This document shows, in pieces, positions 1-8,121 of a DNA stretch of 64,000 bases. A model generated the notes under the pieces. The model saw nothing but the letters and a program-made list of their open reading frames with translations. It searched no databases and was not told where the DNA came from. Source of the stretch: Mycolicibacterium moriokaense. Lineage in GTDB: Bacteria; Actinomycetota; Actinomycetes; Mycobacteriales; Mycobacteriaceae. The position numbers and the translations under genes are program-made. Where the stretch lies: assembly GCF_010726085.1 (NCBI RefSeq), contig NZ_AP022560.1, positions 3,596,001 through 3,660,000 of the forward strand. Reading direction: 5' to 3'. Positions within the stretch are counted from its first letter, which is position 1. Each line of letters begins with the position of its first letter.

Positions 1-138
1 GATCTGCGCGTCAGGGAACTGCACTCGACCGACGTCATCGCTGCCCAGCCATGCGACGGCACCGTCGCGCACGGCCATAGCGGACGCGTCGGGCATCGCC
101 GGGCTGTGTACCCGGCCGTTCAACAGGAGGATGGTCAC
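1..138 (-). CDS. Amidohydrolase family protein, N-terminal fragment
   Basis: Only the first 46 codons are in the window; the rest lies beyond the left edge. Read from the GTG at 138, the peptide begins VTILLLNGRVHS and continues with MAVRDGAVAWLGSD. This is the typical N-terminal beta-sandwich start of YtcJ-like metal-dependent amidohydrolases. The start codon directly follows the TAA of fxsA (TAAGTG), so the two genes are probably co-transcribed and translationally coupled. No catalytic residue is visible in the fragment, so substrate and exact subfamily cannot be given. Confidence 0.7.
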   Translation of the reverse strand, partial: MTILLLNGRVHSPAMPDASAMAVRDGAVAWLGSDDVGRVQFPDAQI

Positions 139-606
139 TTAGTCGGGTTTGCGCTCCACGGCAGGAGGCTCGACGTCCGTTACGTCGATGACCTCGCCGT
201 CAATGTAGTCACCACGCGCGGCGCTGTAACCGACAGGACCCGCGACCGTGATAAGCGCCATGCGGCGCGCGGCCATGGCCTTCACCAGCGGACGGCCCAC
301 CGCACGGGTCGGCGGCAGCAGGAGCAGGGCGCCGAGGACCGAGCTGGCCAGCCCCGGGATGACGACCAGTACCGTGCCCAGCGCAACGAGCACGCTGTCG
401 GCCGCCGCACCCTGCACCGACTCCATGTCAACGCCCGAGCGCAGGCGCCGGATATGCCGCTTGACCTGCGAGCCGGCCAAGGCGATGCCGAGCATGAAGG
501 TGCCGAGCAGCAGCAATACGGTCCAGCTGAAGCCGATCGCCGAGGCCAGCGCCACGATGACCGCGAGCTCGATGACCGTATAGAGGAGGAACAGCCGCAT
601 CGCCAT
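139..606 (-). CDS. fxsA: FxsA family inner-membrane protein
   Basis: A 155-residue integral membrane protein. It opens with MAMRLFLLYTVIELAVIVAL, followed by further hydrophobic stretches (about residues 25-45 and 70-105) and a charged C-terminal tail. Length and order match the FxsA (suppressor of F exclusion) family, which in E. coli relieves phage T7 exclusion; the mycobacterial role is not established. The ATG at 606 is used; an in-frame ATG at 600 is equally possible. The same frame stays open further upstream, but that part is antisense to the dienelactone hydrolase gene and is not FxsA-like. The gene is divergent from that hydrolase and corresponds to Rv2053c by synteny. Confidence 0.85.
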   Translation of the reverse strand: MAMRLFLLYTVIELAVIVALASAIGFSWTVLLLLGTFMLGIALAGSQVKRHIRRLRSGVDMESVQGAAADSVLVALGTVLVVIPGLASSVLGALLLLPPTRAVGRPLVKAMAARRMALITVAGPVGYSAARGDYIDGEVIDVTDVEPPAVERKPD

Positions 607-654
607 GTAATGCAGAACGAGCGAAGCCGCCGATGGGTTCCGTACATTGACGAC

Positions 655-1344
655 GTGCCCACTATCGAGATCGAAACCCCGGACGGCCGAATCGACGCAC
701 TGCTGGATCTGCCCGAAGGTCAGGGGCCGTGGCCGGGAGTCGTGGTGGTGCACGACGCCATCGGATACGGCCCCGACAACGCGGCCACGTCGGCGCGGAT
801 CGCCGCGGCGGGGTACATCGCGATCACTCCGAATATGTATGCCCGCGGGGGTCGCGCCCGCTGCATCAGCAGAGTCTTTCGGGATTTGCTCACCCAACGC
901 GGTCGCGCGCTCGATGACATCCTCGCGGCGCGCGATCATGTGCTGGCCATGCCGGAGTGCACCGGCTCGGTCGGCATCGTCGGATTCTGCATGGGCGGTC
1001 AATTCGCTCTTGTCATGTCGCCCAAGGGGTTTGGTGCGTCGGCATCGTTCTACGGCACTCCCCTGCCCCGGCATCTGAGCGAGACGCTGGACGGCGCCTG
1101 CCCGATCGTGGCCAGCTTCGGTCGCCGTGATCCGATCGGCGTGGGTGCGCCTGCGAAGCTGCGCAAGGTCGTCGTGGAGAAAGGCATACCGGCCGATATC
1201 AAGGTCTACCCGGATGTCGGCCACAGCTTCGCCAACAAGCTGCCTGGTCAGGCCTTCCTGCGCATCACCGGTTTCGGATATGACGATGCGGCGACCGAGG
1301 ACGCCTACGCGCGAGTCTTCGCGTTCTTCGATAAACATTTGTGA
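655..1344 (+). CDS. Dienelactone hydrolase family protein
   Basis: A 229-residue alpha/beta hydrolase read from the GTG at 655, beginning VPTIEIETPDGRIDALLDLP. The nucleophile elbow GFCMGG places the catalytic Cys at residue 112. Asp159 (in GRRDP) and His190 (in DVGHSF) complete the Cys-Asp-His triad typical of carboxymethylenebutenolidase-like enzymes. The true substrate in mycobacteria is unknown; many genomic homologues do not act on dienelactone. The reading frame is open back to 106, but that stretch is antisense to fxsA, so the GTG just inside the 48-bp divergent gap is preferred. It corresponds to Rv2054 by order. Confidence 0.87.
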   Translation: MPTIEIETPDGRIDALLDLPEGQGPWPGVVVVHDAIGYGPDNAATSARIAAAGYIAITPNMYARGGRARCISRVFRDLLTQRGRALDDILAARDHVLAMPECTGSVGIVGFCMGGQFALVMSPKGFGASASFYGTPLPRHLSETLDGACPIVASFGRRDPIGVGAPAKLRKVVVEKGIPADIKVYPDVGHSFANKLPGQAFLRITGFGYDDAATEDAYARVFAFFDKHL

Positions 1345-1410
1345 AGGGAAGCAGACTCGGTGTAACGATCGATGGGCTTGGCGCGCAGCGAATCTGATCC
1401 TCGCCGCGAA

Positions 1411-1794
1411 TCAGGCCGGGCTGACCTCGACTGCGCTGTGCACCTTGTCGATGCCCCCGCGGATGAGGGCCTGCGGGATCCACCACCACGCGTGCCACCA
1501 GTACTTCCTGGTGACCATGTCGAAGACGCGGCGGTTCTCGGACTTCGGCAGGTTTCGGGCCAGCGCCTCGACCGGCTCGCCCTTCGGCTTTCCCAGTGCG
1601 GTGGACCGCTGAATGGTCACGCGCGGTGTGTTGTTGATGCGCTTGGTCTTCCACGACCCGTCGTCGGTGGAGATCAGCAGCTTGCCGCTGTGCAGCACAC
1701 CCCATACGGTCGTCGGTTTCGGTCTGCCGTCCTTGGTGAACGTCGTCAGCAGTAGGTACTTGGAGCGCGCCACGTCTTCGAAGGTGTCTGCCAT
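1411..1794 (-). CDS. PPOX-class F420-dependent enzyme, Rv2061 family (copy 3)
   Basis: A 127-residue split-barrel protein starting MADTFEDVARSKYLLLTTFT. Like its two upstream neighbours it carries the block LLTTFTKDGRPKPT near residues 15-28 and the W-K-x-KRI-x-NTPRVT block near residues 50-62. These mark the pyridoxamine-5'-phosphate-oxidase-like, probable F420-binding family named after Rv2061c. The C-terminus is the most divergent of the three copies and is Trp-rich (KYWWHAWWW). It is downstream of copies 1 and 2 on the same strand after a 68-bp gap, so it is probably part of the same transcript. Substrate unknown. Confidence 0.82.
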   Translation of the reverse strand: MADTFEDVARSKYLLLTTFTKDGRPKPTTVWGVLHSGKLLISTDDGSWKTKRINNTPRVTIQRSTALGKPKGEPVEALARNLPKSENRRVFDMVTRKYWWHAWWWIPQALIRGGIDKVHSAVEVSPA

Positions 1795-1862
1795 GGATCC
1801 AGTTCTCTCGATGCACAAATGATTGAGCGTGAGATACCCGTCGCAGAGACCGCAAAAACCGG

Positions 1863-2249
1863 TTAGGCAGGTTTCAGCTCGAGGCCGACGCTCTTCTTGT
1901 CCAGGCCGCGGACCTTCATGTAAAGGATGAACAGCCGGCCGAGCAGGCCGTAGCGCCTTTTCACAGCGTCTATCACCGCGGGCGCCTCGGACTTGTCGAG
2001 TACCCGTGCGGTCGCCTCGATGCTCTCGCTCTTCGGGTTGCCGCGGACATCGCAGATGGCCAGGGTGACCCGTGGAGTATTGCGGATGCGTTTGACCTTC
2101 CACGAGTCTTCCTCGGTCATGACCAGCAGGCGATCGCCGTCGGGCGCCGCCCAGATCGCCGTCGGCTTGGGCTTACCGTCCTTGGTGAACGTGGTCAGCA
2201 GGATGTAACGGGCGGCGGCGATCTCCGCGAACGTCGGCGCAGCCATCAA
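1863..2249 (-). CDS. PPOX-class F420-dependent enzyme, Rv2061 family (copy 2)
   Basis: A 128-residue paralogue starting MMAAPTFAEIAAARYILLTT, with the same TTFTKDGKPKPT and W-K-VKRIRNTPRVT blocks as its neighbours. Its start overlaps the stop of copy 1 by four bases, which indicates translational coupling. The C-terminal third (KRRYGLLGRLFILYMKVRG) resembles copy 1 more than copy 3. The family is a small flavin/F420 split beta-barrel that acts as a dimer on unidentified substrates. An alternative start at the second Met is possible. Confidence 0.82.
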   Translation of the reverse strand: MMAAPTFAEIAAARYILLTTFTKDGKPKPTAIWAAPDGDRLLVMTEEDSWKVKRIRNTPRVTLAICDVRGNPKSESIEATARVLDKSEAPAVIDAVKRRYGLLGRLFILYMKVRGLDKKSVGLELKPA

Positions 2250-2626
2250 GAGGCCTTGATTTCGATGGTGACGTTGTTCTTCATGCCACCGCGCAGCCTC
2301 GAGAAGAACCCGAACGTCTTGCCCATCAGGCCGTAGCGCTTGGCGATCACGTCGTAGGTCCTGCCGTTGGCCGACTTGTCCAGGATCGTCGCCACCGCCT
2401 CGATCGCCTCACTCTTCGGGTTGCCGCTGCGGTCGCACTCCGCGATGGTCACCCGTGGAGTGTTGCGGATGCGCTTGACCTTCCACGACTTCTCCTGGGT
2501 GATGACGAGCAGCCGGTCGCCGTCCGGTGGGGCCCACACTGCGGTGGGCTTGGGTCGGCCGTCCTTGGTGAAGGTGGTCAGCAGGATGTATTCCGACTTC
2601 GCGAGGTCGGCAAAGGTCGTGGGCAT
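2246..2626 (-). CDS. PPOX-class F420-dependent enzyme, Rv2061 family (copy 1)
   Basis: A 126-residue protein starting MPTTFADLAKSEYILLTTFT. It is the first gene of a three-paralogue tandem array lying downstream of cobN on the same strand. The conserved TTFTKDGRPKPT and KRIRNTPRVTIAECDRSG blocks define the F420-type PPOX fold. In M. tuberculosis a single such gene (Rv2061c) sits next to cobN, so this is probably the ancestral position with local duplication. The 104-bp gap to cobN contains a weak hairpin, so it may have its own promoter. Confidence 0.84.
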   Translation of the reverse strand: MPTTFADLAKSEYILLTTFTKDGRPKPTAVWAPPDGDRLLVITQEKSWKVKRIRNTPRVTIAECDRSGNPKSEAIEAVATILDKSANGRTYDVIAKRYGLMGKTFGFFSRLRGGMKNNVTIEIKAS

Positions 2627-2711
2627 ACGCCAAACCTAGCCGCTGGAATCGACTATGCGCTCAGGGCTGAATTCTGGGCGGAATCACCGCGCTGCTCGCA
2701 GAGTCAACGCT

Positions 2712-2736
2712 GGCTGAGATGCCAGACGGCTCAGCC
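2712..2736 (-). terminator. Possible weak terminator hairpin after cobN
   Basis: An inverted repeat with arms GGCTGAG (2712-2718) and CTCAGCC (2730-2736) and an 11-base loop. One arm overlaps the cobN stop codon. There is no U-tract, and the stem is only seven pairs, so termination is speculative and read-through into the PPOX genes remains possible. Confidence 0.25.
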
Positions 2737-5700
2737 CTCCAGCTGGCCTTCGGTCTCCAGCAGCACCTGGCGCAGACCGTCGAGGGTGGCCTGTTCGGGT
2801 TTTGCCCACATACCGCGGCCCGCGGCCTCCAACAGGCGTTCGGACATGCCGTGCAGGGCCCACGGGTTCGACTCGGCCATGAACTTGCGGTTCTCGTCGT
2901 CGAGGACGTATTCGGCGGACAGCCGCTCGTACATCCAGTCGGCCATGACGCCTGCCGTGGCGTCGTACCCGAACAGGTAGTCGACGGTCGCGGCCATCTC
3001 GAAGGCGCCCTTGTAGCCGTGGCGGCGCATCGCGTTGATCCAGCGCGGGTTGACCACCCTGGCGCGGAACACCCGGGCGGTCTCCTCCGAGAGTGTGCGG
3101 GTGCGCACGGCGTCGGGCCTGGTGTTGTCGCCGATGTAGGCGGCCGGCGCCTTGCCGGTCAACGCCCGCACGGTCGCGATCATGCCGCCGTGGTACTGGA
3201 AATAGTCATCGGAGTCGGCGATGTCATGTTCGCGGGTATCGGTGTTCTTGGCCGCGACGGCGATGCGCCGGTAGTTCTGGTTCATGTCGTCGGCCGCGGG
3301 GCGGCCGTCGAGTCCGCGGCCGTAAGCGAAACCGCCCCATGCGGTGTACACCTCGGCGAGGTCGGCGTCGTCGCGCCAGTTGCGGCTGTCGATCAGTTGC
3401 AGCAGGCCCGCGCCGTACGTTCCAGGTTTGGAGCCGAATATCCTTGTCGTGGCGCGTCTTTGATCACCGTGGTCGGCCAGGTCGGCCTGGGCGTGCGCGC
3501 GGACGAAGTTGTCCTCGGCCGGCTCGTCGAGGCCGGCGACCAGTTGCACCGCGTCGTCGAGCATCGTCACCACATGCGGGAACGCGTCGCGGAAGAAGCC
3601 CGAGATGCGCACGGTGACGTCGATACGCGGGCGGCCCAGTTCGGCGAGCGGGATGGGTTCCAGATCCACCACCCGCCGCGACGCGTCGTCCCACACCGGT
3701 CGGACGCCGAGCAGCGCAAGCACTTCGGCGATGTCGTCACCCGCGGTGCGCATGGCCGACGTACCCCACACGGACAGACCGACCGACCTCGGCCATTCGC
3801 CGTAATCCTCGCGGTAGCGCGCCAGCAGCGAATCCGCCATCGCGACACCGGTTTCCCACGCGAGCCGCGACGGGACCGCCTTCGGGTCCACGGAGTAGAA
3901 GTTGCGTCCGGTGGGCAGCACGTTGACAAGGCCGCGCAGCGGTGAACCCGACGGGCCCGCCGCGATGAAGCCGCCGTTGAGCGCCCGCAGGATCTGGGGT
4001 ATCTCGTCCGTGGTGCCCGCCAGGCGTGGCACCACCTCGGTGGCCGCGAACCGCAGAATCGCGGCCACGTCGGGGTTGTCGGTGATGGTGTCGACGGCGT
4101 CGGGATGCCATCCGGAGTCCGCAAGCGCGACAACGAGTTCACGGGCCTGCGCCTCCGCGGTGTCCACCGCGGCACGCTCGTCGTGGCCGTCCTCCGCGAG
4201 CCCGAGCGCCTGGCGGAGGCCGGGAACGCTCTGGTCGCCGCCGAACAGCTGCCGGGCGCGCAGGATTGCCAGCACCAGATCGATTTCCGCTTCCCCCATG
4301 GGCTTTTCGCCCAGGACGTGCAGACCGTCGCGGATCTGGACATCCTTGATCTCGCACAGCCACCCGTCGACATGCAGCAGCATGTCGTCGAACGAGTCCT
4401 CGTCGGGCCGATCCTCGAGCCCGAGGTCGTGGTCCATCTTCGCCGCCCGCATCAGCGTCCAGATCTGCTGACGGATCGCGGGCAACTTGCCCGGGTCGAG
4501 CGCGGCGATGTTGGCGTGCTCGTCGAGCAGCTGCTCCAGACGCGCGATGTCACCGTAGGTTTCGGCCCGCGCCATCGGCGGGATGAGATGGTCGACGAGG
4601 GTGGCGTGGGCCCGGCGCTTGGCCTGGGTGCCCTCCCCCGGATCGTTGACCAGGAACGGGTAGATCAGCGGCAGATCACCCAGCGCGGCGTCGGTGCCGC
4701 AGGCCGCCGACATGCCGAGGGTCTTGCCCGGCAGCCACTCCAGGTTGCCGTGCTTGCCGAGGTGCACGACGGCGTCCGCGCCGAAGACGGTGTCGATCCA
4801 TCGATAGGCGGCCAGATAGTGATGGCTGGGCGGCAGATCGGGGTCGTGGTAGATCGCGACCGGGTTCTCCCCGAATCCGCGCGGCGGCTGAACCATCAAA
4901 ACGACGTTGCCCGCCTGCATCGCGGCGATGACGATCTCGCCGTCGGGGTCGCGGCTGCGGTCGACGAACAAGTCGCCGGGCGGCGGGCCCCAGTGCTCGA
5001 CCATCGCGTCCCGCAGCTCTGCGGGCAGCGTGGCGAACCAGTCGCGATACTCCTTGGCGGACACCCGGATCGGATTGCCCGCGAGCTGACCGTCGGTCAG
5101 CCAATCGGCGTCCTGGCCGCCGCGTTCGATCAGCGCGTGGATCAACGCGTCACCGTCGCCCGCATCGAGCCCGGGCACGTCGTCGATGCGGTAACCGTGT
5201 TCGCGCATCGCGCGCAGCAACGCGACCGCACTGGCGGGCGTGTCGAGGCCGACGGCGTTGCCGATGCGGGCGTGCTTGGTGGGATACGCGGAGAACACCA
5301 GCGCCACCCGCTTCTCCGGCGGAGCGATCGCCCGCAACCGCGCATACCGCACCGCGAGGCCTGCGACACGTGCGCAGCGCTCGCGGTCGGCGACGTAGGA
5401 GATCAGCCCCTCGTCGTCAATCTCCTTGAACGAGAACGGGACTGTGATGATGCGTCCGTCGAACTCGGGAACGGCGACCTGGGTTGCGACGTCCAGCGGC
5501 GAGAGCCCGTCGTCGTTGTCGCACCACTGCGACCGCGAACTGGTCAGACATAGACCCTGCAGGATCGGGACGTCGAGGGCGGCGAGATGCGCCACATTCC
5601 AGCTGTCGTCGCTGCCGCCCGCCGAGACGGTGGCCGGGGTGGATCCGCCCGCGGCAAGCACGGTGGTCACCAGCGCGTCGGCCGTGCCGAGCAACTGCAG

Positions 5701-6315
5701 CAGTCCGGGGTCGGCGGTGCGCAGCGACGCGCAGAACACTGGCAACGGTTTGCCGCCGGCTTCCTCGATCGCTTGGCACAACGCCTCGACGTAGGCGGTG
5801 TTGCCCGCCAGGTGCTGCGCGCGGTAGTAGAGCACCGCGATGGTCGGTCCCCCGTTGTCGATCAAGGGGCGTTCGAGGACTCCCCAGTTCGGGGTGGTGG
5901 CCGGCGGCGCGAAGCCGAATCCGGTCATCAGCAGCGTGTCGGAAAGGAACGCGTGCAGCTGGCGCAGGTTCTCGACCCCGCCCTGGGCCAGATAGACGTG
6001 GGACTGCAGTGCGACACCGGCGGGCGTCGTCGAGTGGCCCATCAGCTCGGCATCGGGGGCCTGTTCGCCGCTGACCACCACGGTCGGTACGTCACTTGCC
6101 TCCAGCGAGTCGATACCGTCCTGCCAGGCGCGGTAACCGCCGAGGATTCGAGCAATGGCGATGTCGGCGGCACCGACGAGTTCGTCGAGCTCGCCGTCAA
6201 CCAGCCGAGCGGGATTGGCCCACCGATAGTTTGCGCCGCTGGCGCGGGCAGTGATCAGGTCGGTGTCGGACGTCGACAACAACAAGACCGTCGGCGCGTG
6301 GGTCGGCTGGGACAC
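2731..6315 (-). CDS. cobN: Cobaltochelatase subunit CobN
   Basis: A 1194-residue protein, the large subunit of the aerobic ATP-dependent cobaltochelatase, which inserts Co2+ into hydrogenobyrinic acid a,c-diamide together with the AAA subunits CobS and CobT (neither is in this window). The whole length belongs to the CobN/magnesium-chelatase H family. A hallmark segment, HLGKHGNLEWLPGK, lies near residues 515-530, and length agrees with mycobacterial CobN. The start MSQPTHAPTVLLLSTSDTDL leads straight into the first beta strand. It is separated from the other cob genes by about 7 kb of inserted genes. The opposite strand carries long open frames that are shadows. Confidence 0.97.
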   Translation of the reverse strand: MSQPTHAPTVLLLSTSDTDLITARASGANYRWANPARLVDGELDELVGAADIAIARILGGYRAWQDGIDSLEASDVPTVVVSGEQAPDAELMGHSTTPAGVALQSHVYLAQGGVENLRQLHAFLSDTLLMTGFGFAPPATTPNWGVLERPLIDNGGPTIAVLYYRAQHLAGNTAYVEALCQAIEEAGGKPLPVFCASLRTADPGLLQLLGTADALVTTVLAAGGSTPATVSAGGSDDSWNVAHLAALDVPILQGLCLTSSRSQWCDNDDGLSPLDVATQVAVPEFDGRIITVPFSFKEIDDEGLISYVADRERCARVAGLAVRYARLRAIAPPEKRVALVFSAYPTKHARIGNAVGLDTPASAVALLRAMREHGYRIDDVPGLDAGDGDALIHALIERGGQDADWLTDGQLAGNPIRVSAKEYRDWFATLPAELRDAMVEHWGPPPGDLFVDRSRDPDGEIVIAAMQAGNVVLMVQPPRGFGENPVAIYHDPDLPPSHHYLAAYRWIDTVFGADAVVHLGKHGNLEWLPGKTLGMSAACGTDAALGDLPLIYPFLVNDPGEGTQAKRRAHATLVDHLIPPMARAETYGDIARLEQLLDEHANIAALDPGKLPAIRQQIWTLMRAAKMDHDLGLEDRPDEDSFDDMLLHVDGWLCEIKDVQIRDGLHVLGEKPMGEAEIDLVLAILRARQLFGGDQSVPGLRQALGLAEDGHDERAAVDTAEAQARELVVALADSGWHPDAVDTITDNPDVAAILRFAATEVVPRLAGTTDEIPQILRALNGGFIAAGPSGSPLRGLVNVLPTGRNFYSVDPKAVPSRLAWETGVAMADSLLARYREDYGEWPRSVGLSVWGTSAMRTAGDDIAEVLALLGVRPVWDDASRRVVDLEPIPLAELGRPRIDVTVRISGFFRDAFPHVVTMLDDAVQLVAGLDEPAEDNFVRAHAQADLADHGDQRRATTRIFGSKPGTYGAGLLQLIDSRNWRDDADLAEVYTAWGGFAYGRGLDGRPAADDMNQNYRRIAVAAKNTDTREHDIADSDDYFQYHGGMIATVRALTGKAPAAYIGDNTRPDAVRTRTLSEETARVFRARVVNPRWINAMRRHGYKGAFEMAATVDYLFGYDATAGVMADWMYERLSAEYVLDDENRKFMAESNPWALHGMSERLLEAAGRGMWAKPEQATLDGLRQVLLETEGQLEG

Positions 6316-6363
6316 CCACCATTACTACCCCACGCCTTTGCGAGGGTGTCGGGCAGTTCGGGC

Positions 6364-6465
6364 CTAGTGGCGGTTCCAGCGGCTGTAGGTGCTCTGCGGG
6401 TACGGCAGGCCGAGGAGGCCGATGAGTACGACCAGCAGAGCGCCGAAAACGATGAGTTCGAACAT
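6364..6465 (-). CDS. Very small hydrophobic membrane peptide (33 aa)
   Basis: A 33-codon frame beginning MFELIVFGALLVVLIGLLGL and ending in a short polar tail (PQSTYSRWNRH). It has one transmembrane helix and probably an external or cytosolic basic tail. A good Shine-Dalgarno (AGGAAGGAC) lies about ten bases upstream of the ATG, which supports translation despite the size. It sits 48 bp upstream of cobN on the same strand and could be co-transcribed with it. I do not recognise a family; function is unknown. Confidence 0.6.
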   Translation of the reverse strand: MFELIVFGALLVVLIGLLGLPYPQSTYSRWNRH

Positions 6466-6491
6466 CGTCGTTCGTCCTTCCTGACAAGGCT

Positions 6492-6511
6492 TACTACACA
6501 CGCGTGCAGTA
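6492..6511. promoter_or_regulatory. Imperfect 20-bp palindrome upstream of the 33-aa peptide gene
   Basis: TACTACACACGCGTGCAGTA pairs at 8 of 10 positions around its centre. It lies 27 bp upstream of the ATG of the small peptide gene, a typical place for a repressor such as a TetR-type protein. No such regulator gene is adjacent, so the assignment is speculative. Confidence 0.3.
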
Positions 6512-6564
6512 TCAGGAACGTACTGTTCAAGCCGCCAAAAGTGGATGTTCTGTGTGGCACGGAT

Positions 6565-6581
6565 CACTAGAACCTCTAGTG
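6565..6581. promoter_or_regulatory. Perfect 7-bp-arm inverted repeat (CACTAGA-ACC-TCTAGTG)
   Basis: A perfect inverted repeat with a 3-base spacer, between the end of the flavoprotein gene and the small peptide gene. It could be an operator or a -35-proximal element for the peptide/cobN transcript. Its short spacer makes it a poor terminator. Confidence 0.3.
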
Positions 6582-6596
6582 TGCCCGGCGTCACAG

Positions 6597-8054
6597 TCAG
6601 GCGGTGCGCACGTCGAAATGCGAGACGTCCGGAGCGGCCAGCAGCTCGCGGTGACGGATCGGCCGCCACGGGAAGAGCTCCGGCAGGCCGTCCTTCCCCA
6701 GATACCAGCTCTTGCATCCACTGACCCAAATCGTCTGCGGCATCGCGGATCTCATCTGCTCGTTGTATTCCTTGGTCGCCACCTCGGTGGGGGCGGCCGC
6801 AAGGATCTCGCCGTTGCGCATCCTGTTGATCCACCACAGCGCGTAATCGGCCTGGTTCTCGGCGATGAGGACCAGCGACTGATTGCCGATCGGCGAGTGC
6901 GGTCCCATCATCATGAACAGGTTCGGGAAGCCCGGCACCGCGATCGAGCGGTAGGCGTGCGGGCCGTCCTCCCAGACTTCGTCGAGAGTGACGCCGTCCT
7001 CGTTGAGGATCGCCATCGGGCGCACGTACGCGCGTGCGTCGAAGCCCGTCGCCAACACGAGTAGATCGAGTTCGTGGAGCACGCCGTCGGCGGTCACGAC
7101 GCCGCGGGGTTCAACGTGGTCGATCGGCTCGGTGACGAGGTGTACGCCTGGTTGCTGGATCGATCGGTAGTAGTGGCCGGCCAGGATGATCCGTTTGCAC
7201 ATCGCGTGATAGTTGGGGGTGAGTTTGCGGCGCAGCTCTTTGTCGTGCACCCCCAACCGCAGGTTGAGCCGACACGCCAGCGCCATCACCGACCGGTTCA
7301 AGCCCGGCTCGACTGCCGCACGGCCCAGGGTGTTCTCGATATAGGCCTGCCAGAAGCGGTATGCCAGCGTGTTGAGGGCGGGCCACCGCTCGAGCGCCGC
7401 CCTGGTGATCCGCTTGTACCGGATGTTGGGCGACGGGTACACCCACTGCGCAGTGCGCTGGAAGATCGTCAGCCCCCGGACCTTGCCGCCGAGTTCAGCG
7501 GTGATCTGCACACCGCTGGAACCCGTGCCGATCAATCCGATCCGCTTGTCGTGCAACGAGACCGAATGATCCCAGCGCGCTGAGTGGAACATCGGCCCCG
7601 CGAATGTGTCGAGCCCCTCGATGTCCGGATAGCGAGGTACGCGCAGCACCCCGGTCGCGGTGACCAGCACATCGAAGGCTTCCTCGCCGTCTGCGGTGGT
7701 GAGCCACCATCGGCCGTCCTGGAATCGCGCCGAGGTGACTTCGGTGCCGAACCTGATGTGCGGGGTGAGGCCGCGTTCGTTGGCGACTTGCCGGAAGTAC
7801 CGATGGATCTCCGGACCAGGCGCCATGAATCGCGACCAGGTGGGGTTCGGTCGGAATGAGTACGAGTAGAAGCGCGAGGGAACGTCGCAACTCAGCCCCG
7901 GATAGGTGTTGTCGCGCCAGGTCCCTCCGACGTCGTCGGCGGCCTCGTAGACGACGAAATCGTCAATGCCTGCGTCCTGCAGCTTGATCGCCATACAGAT
8001 GCCGGACATGCCCGCACCGATGATCGCGACCCGCACGGTTCGTTGTGTCGACAT
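6597..8054 (-). CDS. Baeyer-Villiger-type flavin monooxygenase
   Basis: A 485-residue FAD/NADPH protein. The FAD-binding GAGMSG is at residues 13-18, and a second nucleotide fold (GTGSSG) at 176-181. The Baeyer-Villiger fingerprint FxGxxxHxxxWD is present as FAGPMFHSARWD, residues 151-162. Such enzymes insert oxygen next to a carbonyl in ketones or cyclic ketones; the natural substrate cannot be read from sequence. The start MSTQRTVRVAIIGAG places the first Rossmann strand right after the N-terminus. It is transcribed toward cobN; no partner gene for ketone degradation is adjacent. Confidence 0.88.
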   Translation of the reverse strand: MSTQRTVRVAIIGAGMSGICMAIKLQDAGIDDFVVYEAADDVGGTWRDNTYPGLSCDVPSRFYSYSFRPNPTWSRFMAPGPEIHRYFRQVANERGLTPHIRFGTEVTSARFQDGRWWLTTADGEEAFDVLVTATGVLRVPRYPDIEGLDTFAGPMFHSARWDHSVSLHDKRIGLIGTGSSGVQITAELGGKVRGLTIFQRTAQWVYPSPNIRYKRITRAALERWPALNTLAYRFWQAYIENTLGRAAVEPGLNRSVMALACRLNLRLGVHDKELRRKLTPNYHAMCKRIILAGHYYRSIQQPGVHLVTEPIDHVEPRGVVTADGVLHELDLLVLATGFDARAYVRPMAILNEDGVTLDEVWEDGPHAYRSIAVPGFPNLFMMMGPHSPIGNQSLVLIAENQADYALWWINRMRNGEILAAAPTEVATKEYNEQMRSAMPQTIWVSGCKSWYLGKDGLPELFPWRPIRHRELLAAPDVSHFDVRTA

Positions 8055-8121
8055 GGTTTCGCGCCTCCCGATGCTCGGGACGGTACGCCGGGCAAGCGCA
8101 GATGTTGACGAATTCGGGGGG

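Noticed and set aside
607..1338. N-terminal extension of the FxsA frame
   Set aside because: This part is antisense to the dienelactone hydrolase and does not resemble FxsA; the ATG at 606 is sufficient.
2719..5553. Long plus-strand open frames (2719-3945 and 4105-5553)
   Set aside because: They are exact antisense shadows of cobN in a GC-rich gene; sequences are His/Arg/Gly-rich with no domain, start signal or motif.
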